Shown here piece by piece: positions 57,201 to 64,000 of a DNA stretch of 64,000 nucleotides. The stretch lies in NCBI GenBank assembly GCA_039654915.1, contig CM077594.1, positions 73,650,393-73,714,392 of the forward strand, in the 5' to 3' direction. Both the position numbers and the translations under genes were made by a program. How positions within the stretch are numbered: the first letter of the stretch is position 1; each line of letters begins with the position of its first letter. Below the pieces are notes generated by a model. The model worked only from the letters and a program-made list of their open reading frames with translations. It had not been told where the DNA came from and searched no databases. Source of the stretch: Aquilaria yunnanensis (Eukaryota > Streptophyta > Magnoliopsida > Malvales > Thymelaeaceae).

Positions 57201-58060
57201 TGCTCCTTCGCTGTTCGGGGTATCAACCTCATTGGTCTTTTCCCGTCGGCTTTTGGATGAGTGAAGTTCTGCATAGTTGTAGTAGATTATTTCACCAAGT
57301 GGATCGAGGCAGAGCCTCTGGCAACAATTTCAGCAAAAAACATCCAAAAGTTTATCTGGAAGAACATCATATGCAGATTCAATGTGCCGACAGTGATAGT
57401 AGCAGATAATCATTCCCAATTCATTGATAGAGGATTTCAGGAATTTGTAATCAACCTCAGAGTAAAATTACATTTTGCCCAGTTGCCCATCTTTAACACA
57501 ATGGACAAGCTGAGGTGTCCAACAGGACAATAAAAGGTGGTCTCAAGAAGAGGTCGAAATAAGCCAAGGGAGAATGGCCAGGAGAACTCTCGAGTGTACT
57601 ATAGAGTTATCAAACAACTCGTAGAAGAGTTATTGGTGAAACACAGTTTTCACTCGTATTCGGCACTGAGGCCATTATCCCTGTTAAAGTTATACAACCA
57701 TTTATCAGAGTAGAGGTATTCGATGAAGAAGGGAACAACATCAATTTAAGAACCAAGTTAGATATGATTGACGAACATAGGGAGATGGCCAGAGTCAGAA
57801 GAAAAGCTTTTCAGCAAAGGGTAGCCATTACTATGAACCTGCATGTCAAACCTAAAGGGATTAAGTAAGGAGACCTTGTTCTCCAACAGCTTGAACTGGA
57901 AACCTCAAGACCATCTCATGGTGTACTTTGGGCAAATTGGGAAAGATCATATTTGGTAATCGAAGAAGTTCAACCAGGAGTTTATAAACTTGGAAGTACT
58001 GAAGGAGAAGAGTTAAAAAACACATGGCATTCAGACTCTTTGAAAAAATTCTATACTTAG
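54290..58060 (+). pseudogene. Pol of element F (inactive)
   Basis: The protease motif is broken by a TGA at 54444-54446 directly after the catalytic Asp. RT keeps family blocks (FCLKNVEATYQRLMNRVFSS) but YVDD has become YINN (55523-55534), losing both catalytic Asp. RNase H (55839-56432), second RNase H (CDLYVDGTLGSEH), and integrase (WIEAEPLATISAKNIQKF, VIVADNHSQF) follow with many stops. The C-terminal tail is shared with D and A, ending at TAG 58058-58060. Confidence 0.87.
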
Positions 58061-58168
58061 AATTTTCCAAGGAATGAGGCTTATTATGAAAAGCCTCCCC
58101 AAAGAAATCAGCCAAATATGGTGATCTCCTAAGTTGCCTAAAGTATTAGGAATGAAGCTTACCAAATG

Positions 58169-58299
58169 AGGTTAACCGAATATGGTTGTTTCTGAAAACA
58201 CCTTAGTGATATTGTACAAGTTTTACCAAAGAAAGTTAACTAAATATGGTTGATCCCAAAAGTACCTAAGTGTTTTTGTACATAGTAAGTTTCCTGAAA
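58169..58299 (+). repeat. Two-unit tandem repeat in the 3' spacer of F
   Basis: Units at about 58169-58230 and 58231-58299 (GAGGTTAACCGAATATGGTT and GAAAGTTAACTAAATATGGT), related to the D repeat at 39426-39655. Confidence 0.65.
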
Positions 58300-58623
58300 A
58301 TGTTGCGTGAATTCTATTCTAAAACACTTAGGAAAATACTCAACTTTCCAAAAGAAAAGGCTAAGGCTTTGAACACTTGATAGTACTTTTGTCGAGGGTA
58401 GTACATGACCGAATCTGTTGAGCATTGCTGAACTGAAGATCATAAGTCACCCAAAGATCATAAGTCACACGAAGGTGGTGAATCAAAATTGAAAAAACTT
58501 TGCACTCAAGCAATACTCGTCGAAGATGGTGCCAATCATGGACTTAGCCATAATTTTGGGAAATAAGGACAATTCTATTGGAGAAGTGCAAAGTACAACA
58601 AAAAAAACTACAAAAATATAGCC

Positions 58624-59702
58624 CTAACTATTATTTTCCCCATCTACAGGCTCCTCAGCATCAGCATCTTCGGCATCATCCTCATCATCATCAACAGCAT
58701 CTTCAGCCGAAGGAGGATGCTCTGGCAGGTTGAGGAACTCCATCTTTGACCATGGTAAGGGTGGTCCTTTGGGTATATCGAGAGCTCTTAAGAAGGAGAC
58801 GTCAAGGTCTGGAAACCGTAAGAGCATCTGATGGCAAGCAAGGCATAAACCATCTTCAAAAGAGGACTTCATTGCCTCCTCTTCCCTGGCCTTCTCAATT
58901 TTAAGATGCTAAACCTCCTTCTTCGGTGCTTCTATCTCCTTGTCCACCTTCTTCTTTTGCTTCTTTAGCTGATTAAGTTTGGCAGGAAGCTTAGCATTGG
59001 TTTCCAGTGCCTTGGTGGAATCAGCTATGGCTTCATCTTTTTCCTTTTGAAGGACTTCCCCCGCTGAGCTCAATTCCACCACCTTCACCTCGAGGTCGGA
59101 TATTTTGGTAAAGCACTCATCAAAGAGCCCATTTTGGCTCTCTAGCACCTCCTAGTGAAGTTTGCCAAGTCTTCCTTGGCAATTTTGTTAAGCTCGCCAT
59201 ATTTCATGCACGAGCTCATGAACATCTCCTTGCCCTTGGCCAAGTTCTCCTTCGACTGACTTTGGATGGAGGACTGCTTGTTCGCCTAGGCCTGAAGATA
59301 GCCCCTATACGCTAATAGCTACAATGAGAAAAGATGATGTAAGTTACAGGCAACTTACGAACCCAAAATTTTTTTAAGTACTTGGGGACTAAGGCTTACC
59401 ATAGCAGTGTGCTTGGAAATCTAAGCAGTAAGGATCTCCTCATTCGGGCAATCCTCAGCCAGGGTCTGAAAAGTGCCATTCGTGATGATGCCCCTTGCCA
59501 TCTATGGAACCATTTTTTGGTAGTCCTCCGAAAACAGGTCCATGTCTTCGGTGAGAGTCCAAAAAGGTCGCTCAACACTTTTTCCTTCGGGATCTTTGAT
59601 TCCTGAGTAGCCCTCTTCCAAATATGGTCCGTCATCCACTCCACCTGAGCCCGTTCCTTTAGAAAATTGCACCAAAGCTCCTTTATCACATCATCTCTTA
59701 GC
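58624..59702 (-). pseudogene. Antisense gene of F, last exons
   Basis: Exon 4 (59318-58624) and exon 3 (59702-59400) are separated by an 81-bp GT-AG intron (59319-59399) at the same place as in A and D. Exon 3: LRDDVIKELWCNFLKERAQ, then a one-base frameshift near 59560. Exon 4 is a coiled coil (SQNGLFDECFTKISDLEVKV..., KKQKKKVDKEIEAPKKEV), with a stop near 58906, then DGLCLACHQMLLRFPDLDVS and an acidic tail (DDDEDDAEDADAEEP) ending at 58624. The upstream part is cut off by element E. Confidence 0.8.
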
Positions 59703-60204
59703 TGATAGCCGAAGGCCTTTCGCCTCTTCCAGTACGCGCTTCCCCGAAGGGCCGTCTGGGGAGCCTAGTGTAGCTCGGAAATAAGCATTGCCAACGACCT
59801 CGGCAGAAGTGGAGTCGAGCACGACAAAGTAAGCACTTTGACTAAAACGCCAGAATTATTTAAATGTGTTGCCAGCTACCTCGGGAAACCGAACATATCG
59901 TCTTCGGGAAGCAAAGAGTCAGCTACTGAAAGCAGGAGAGATTCCCCCGAGGGCATAACTCCCTGAGCCACCAACATGATTCCCGAGGAAGGGCGTTCGC
60001 GCCAAGGGGGCGACCTCGCCCAAAGGGCCTCGGGAGTACGGCATGAGCATTTAATGAGAATTTAAGGAGCCTCTGACAGGAAACGCACACGCCGCCTGAA
60101 ACGGCGACTTGACACACTGACGCCGTCCAAGTCCCATCTCAGCCACAAAACCAGGAGCCTGAAGACGGCTACCTGTTCCCTACGCCCAGAAAGGATCCAG
60201 CCGA

Positions 60205-60246
60205 ACACGTGTCAGGATCTGAACGGGCCAGGCATTTCTATAAATA
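60205..60246 (+). promoter_or_regulatory. LTR promoter of E (G-box plus TATA)
   Basis: ACACGTGT at 60205-60212, TATAAATA at 60239-60246, 27 bp apart. This is the clearest example of the arrangement in the window. Confidence 0.68.
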
Positions 60247-60263
60247 TTGGGAAAAAGGACTTG

Positions 60264-60448
60264 GCAAGTGATCCATCCCCTCTCCCTGATCAGCCCTCGC
60301 CTATAGCTGAAAATATATGCAGGCTAGCTCTCGCACCTTTCTAGCGTGCCTACTTTATTCATTATTAGAGTACTGACTTGGGCGTCGGAGGCTCCTCCCC
60401 GGAAAACCATCCCGAGGACCTCCTAACCCTTTTTTCTGAGCTTTTCAG
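60264..60448 (+). other. Putative leader intron in the E 5' LTR
   Basis: A GCAAGT (GC-type) donor, CTAAC at 60423-60427, a T-rich run and TTTTCAG ending at 60448; 185 bp. It contains an upstream ATG (60317-60319) that splicing would remove ahead of the gag ATG. Inferred. Confidence 0.35.
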
Positions 60449-60517
60449 GTATTTTCCCACCTGGGGAATATCTCAGCAAGACGTCCTTCCGCCCCGGAAG
60501 CTCCCTCGGAATTCACC

Positions 60518-63500
60518 ATGTCACTGGACAGAGATGCCGGAGGGCATCATTTGGCGCCGTCTGTGGGAAACCACCCTCAGGTTGCCGTCGTTGAGACTTG
60601 GCGTTCTAAGGACAAAGGATTCCCGAAGTCCCTGTCCGCGCCTGAAGTCCAACTGGCTACTGAGCAAACTCTTCCAGGGATTTCCACGCCCGAGGAAGAA
60701 CGTCCTCTGGTCATAACCATGAGCTTCCTCCATGACTTCCAACGCTCTGTTGTGGATGAGATGACACAACAGATAGACAGAAGATGGCCACAACAAGCTC
60801 AAACCCAAAGGTCTCCTTCACCGGTATGCCCTCGGGAGAAGAGCCCCAAAGCAGTCTGCCGCAGTTCGGGGAGTGAAGACCCACGTGAGGAGTCTTCAAC
60901 AGAAAATATGCCCCTTGGGGCACGCCTTCCAGGGCAAACGAGGCCCAACCAACCCAAAATTCCACGCCGAAGGAGCCCTTTGCCTGAGATGAGGTCACCC
61001 TCTCCCCGACGACGGAGCCATTCTCCGAAGAGACGCCGTCAATCTCCTCCACCTAAGGAAGAACCTAGCGCCACCTCCCTCGTGGAGAAAATATTGGCAA
61101 GGCTGGACAGAGTCGAGAAGCAGGTGGCTCGCAAGCCAATTTGGGCCAGACTGTCTGAGTCTTTTTGTGGGGATCAGTCTCCTTTTACCCGAGCTGTGGT
61201 CGAGGCAGCTATGCCGGGTGACTTCAGGGTTCCTCAGCTAGAGACGTACGATGGTCGGACCCACCCACAGGCCCACCTAATGAAGTACAGACGTAGCATG
61301 ATGATGCACGGTATGGACGACGCCACCTTGTGCAAGTGCTTCGAGGTCACCCTCTCTGGGCCAGCAACCGCGTGGTATAACTCCTTGGCTCCAGGAATCA
61401 TCGGAAAGTTCCAGGAGTTATCAACAGCCTTCACCCAACAGTTCATCAGGAGTCGCCCGACGGCGAAGATGCCCGTTCAAATGTTCGACATAGCGCAAAG
61501 AAGCGAAGAAACTATACGCGACTATGTCGAGAGGTTCAACAGAGAGGCCTTAAGTGTTCCAGACTTTCGGCCCGAAATACGCATCCTCGCCATGACAAGG
61601 GGCCTTCGGAGGGATTCCCAACTCTTCTATGAATTCTCCAAGGACCTTCTAGACACACTGGGTGAATTCTACCGACGGGCCGAACAGCACATGACGGCCG
61701 AAGAACTAAGAATGGGCGGACCCAGGCCCGAGCACAACCGTGGTGAGGGGTCCAGCCAGCAGGCACGCTATCCGACCGACCAACCATCCCGACCTCGGAG
61801 AATGTGAGGAAGGAAACCCCCGAACTTCACAGCGCTGAACACCACGAGGACCAACATCCTCATGACTCTGGAGAGGCAGGGAACACAAGTTCAGAGGCCA
61901 AGGGCCATGACCGCCGAAAATAGAAAAAACATGAAGAAGTTCTGCCAATTTCATCGCGATCATGGCCACGACACTGAGGATTGCTTCCAGCTGAAGAAGT
62001 ATATTGAATCGCTGATAAAACAAGGCCAACTTCGGCGGTACCTACGGTTGCCTTCCCGGAAGGGGAGGAAAGAGGAGGAAGGAAAGGAAGAAGATGAGGA
62101 CTACGACTCCGACAGGCGGAGGAACCGAAGTCCGAAGAGGCGCCCTCCACCCCCTGCGGGAGTCATACAAACAATCACAACGGGGCTTCCATCCTCGGAA
62201 AGGAAAAGGAAGGCCAGGGAAATAGCTGTGATGGACTATCAAAGTCCGGCGAAGAAGCTATCCTGAAAAGATGGTTCCACAGTCGTCTTTCCTCACGATG
62301 ACCCACTCCTGATCATGGCAAGAATTGGAAACTGGGATGTCAAAATGGTATTACTTGATGATGGATCAAACGCTGACGTCCTATTTTCACAATTGCTGCC
62401 GAGCTTGGGCATATCCATCAGCGATCTCAAGCCGGTCACTTCACCAACCTTCGGGGTAGGACCATCCGAGTTACCCGTCCTCGGATGGATCGACCTTCCA
62501 TTAATGATGAGAGGGACTTCGGTCAAAGGACCAGCTGAGTTGTTTGTCTCGACAATGGCGAGGTTCATCGTCATGGATGTCCCCTCATCATACAACGCCA
62601 TCCTCGGAAGGCAGACGCAGGGAAATCTGCACATTCGCCCTGACGTGAGATATTTAACTGTCACTTTTGCCACCAAGGAAGGAGACGCAGAAATCTTCAT
62701 AAATCAGGGCGAAGTAAGAAAGGTGTTCGTCAAAACCCGAAAAGCTCCGGCAAACAATTCTTCACAAGCTGTAGAAGCAGGGGCTTCGAAGTCAAAGAAT
62801 GGCGAGAAAGAAGATTCTGGCAAGGTAGAAATAGAAGAAGTGGAACTTATCCCAGGACGAAGTACCCGAATAGGGAAAAACTTGTCCGAAGGAGATAAGA
62901 AAAAACTTGTATCCTTTCTGATAATGAATAAAGACCTGTTCGCCTACTCGCCGAAAGACATGCCGGGGGTGAATCCGTGCGTAGTACAACATAGCCTCAA
63001 AGTAAGTCCGAAAGCAAAACCTGTCCGGCAAAAGAAACGGGGCATTTTTGCCCATAAAAATGACTTCGTCAAAACCGAGGTCCAACGCTTATTGGAGGCA
63101 GATGTAATCAGGGAGGTCAAGTACCCCGAATGGCTAAGCAATGTGGTGATCGCCACAAAAGAAGGAAGCAACAAACTTCGGATGTGCATCGACTTCAGAA
63201 ACCTGAACGATGCTTGCCCAAAAGATTCATATCCTCTCCCGCCAATAGATCAACTGGTAGATTCAACTGCCGAATACGGGCTCCTAAGTTTCCTGGACGC
63301 CTTCAGCGGCTACCATCAAATAAAGATGGACCCCGAAGATGAAGAAAAAACAGCCTTCATTACCGAGGGGGGGACGTACTGTTAAACCAGGATGCCCTTC
63401 GGGCTAAAAAATGCAGGAGCCACCTACCAGAGGTTGATGAGCAAGGTCTTTAATGACCAAATATGGAGGAAAATGGAAGTCTACGTAGATGACATGATAG

Positions 63501-64000
63501 TCAAAAGCAAGCTGCCTGTTGACCATGTCACAGACCTAAGGGAGACTTTTCACCAGCTCAGGACCTTCGGAATTCGCCTTAACCCCGAGAAGTGCACCTT
63601 CGAGGCAACTTCGGGAAAGTTCCTTGGGTACATGGTATCAGAAAGGGGCATTGATGCTAACCCAGAAAAAATTAAGGCTCTGTTGGAATTCCGAACTCCT
63701 GCCACAATAAAAGATGTGCAGAGACTTACTGGAAGAATAACCTCCCTTAGCAGATTTATTTCCAGATATGGAGACCGGTGTCGAGCGTTCTTCAAAGTCC
63801 TCACTAAGGCAGCAAAAAAGGAGGACGACCTTAAGAGTAATGATCATCCTTGGAATGGGGACTGCCAAAAAGCTTGGGAAGAACTCAAAATCTATTTGTC
63901 CCGACTGCCTACTCTGTGGCAACCTCGCGAAGGAGAACCCCTCATCCTGTACCTCGCCGTTTCGGAAAAAGCAGTAAGCTCGGTGCTTGTGAAAGAGGAA
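60518..64000 (+). pseudogene. Gag-pol of element E (partial; three nonsense codons)
   Basis: One continuous frame starting in the LTR (MSLDRDAGGHH) and reading through the PBS. Gag: an Arg/Ser/Pro-rich segment (about 60830-61050), capsid (TYDGRTHPQAHLMKYRRSMM, TAWYNSLAPGIIGKF), then TGA at 61805-61807; the knuckle CQFHRDHGHDTEDC follows in frame. A second TGA is at 62264-62266. Protease has LLDDGSNADVLF. RT: MCIDFRNLNDACPKDSYPLP, a TAA at 63383-63385 where relatives have Tyr, and YVDD at 63482-63493. RNase H begins (LILYLAVSEKAVSSVLV). Both TGAs sit where CGA is plausible, typical of methyl-CpG decay. The lack of frameshifts suggests recent loss. Confidence 0.92.
60552..60569 (+). other. Primer binding site of element E
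   Basis: TGGCGCCGTCTGTGGGAA, 2 nt after the LTR; the reference form for this window and typical of the Tat lineage. Confidence 0.9.

Larger units (their letters stand above)
51909..59702 (+). mobile_element. Tat-lineage element 'F' (plus), interrupted by E
   Basis: It has a 5' LTR, degraded PBS, gag, protease, RT, RNase H, integrase and the antisense gene on the minus strand, all decayed. It is cut at 59702 inside the antisense gene by element E; its remainder and 3' LTR must lie beyond the window, so no TSD can be confirmed (left flank ATGAT, 51904-51908). Confidence 0.9.
59703..60549 (+). repeat. 5' LTR of element E
   Basis: 847 bp, TGATAGCC to GGGCATCA, matching B (18208-19069) on the opposite strand along its length. 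The gag ATG is at 60518 within it. Confidence 0.92.
59703..64000 (+). mobile_element. Tat-lineage element 'E' (plus), 5' part, relatively young
   Basis: It has a 5' LTR, perfect PBS, gag, protease, RT and start of RNase H before the window ends. Coding sequence stays in a single frame throughout, broken only by three stop codons. The LTR is closely similar to solo LTR B. It inserted in exon 3 of the F antisense gene; the left flank is TTAGC (59698-59702). Confidence 0.93.

Overview
The window is repeat-dominated plant (angiosperm, probably eudicot) nuclear DNA. The evidence is nested Ty3/gypsy LTR retrotransposons of the Tat lineage (PBS close to TGGCGCCGTCTGTGGGAA, CX2HX4HX4C gag knuckle, a second RNase H before integrase), one CRM-like chromovirus with an initiator-Met PBS, G-box and TATA LTR promoters, and a long minisatellite. 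I see no convincing host protein gene, rRNA or tRNA. The setting looks heterochromatic, possibly pericentromeric.

Layout. 1-7092: minisatellite of 26/31-bp monomers whose orientation flips once, at about 5150/5151. 7093-13480: gene-free DNA with a 1.4-kb solo LTR (8972-10387, TSD GTTAC) and a diverged 1.5-kb palindrome (10803-12347). 13481-48473: old minus-strand Tat element 'Z' (TSD CTCCT), split by plus-strand Tat element 'A' (15592-31497, TSD gCTTC/aCTTC) and plus-strand Tat element 'D' (33209-43885, TSD AGTGT). A is itself interrupted by minus-strand solo LTR 'B' (18208-19069, TSD ATACA) and minus-strand CRM-like element 'C' (22954-30362, TSD TCAAG). 48479-51908: gene-free DNA with another solo LTR (49140-49951, TSD CTAAG). 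51909-59702: Tat element 'F' (plus), cut by Tat element 'E' (plus, from 59703), which runs off the window.

The most interesting content is not gag-pol. Tat copies Z, A, D and F carry, between the pol end and the 3' LTR, an extra gene on the opposite strand to gag-pol. It has its own TATA box in three copies, up to four exons with matching intron positions and phases, a basic middle segment, a coiled coil, a shared D-G-[FL]-C-L-x-x-H-Q C-terminal signature and an acidic tail. In A it is the best-preserved coding unit although pol has collapsed. Antisense extra ORFs are known in Tat-lineage elements; the spliced structure, own promoter and persistence are what deserve attention. The Tat LTRs also share a branch-point/acceptor-like block followed by a gag ATG inside U5, suggesting a leader intron within the LTR.

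All coordinates were read by eye; percentages and ages are rough.
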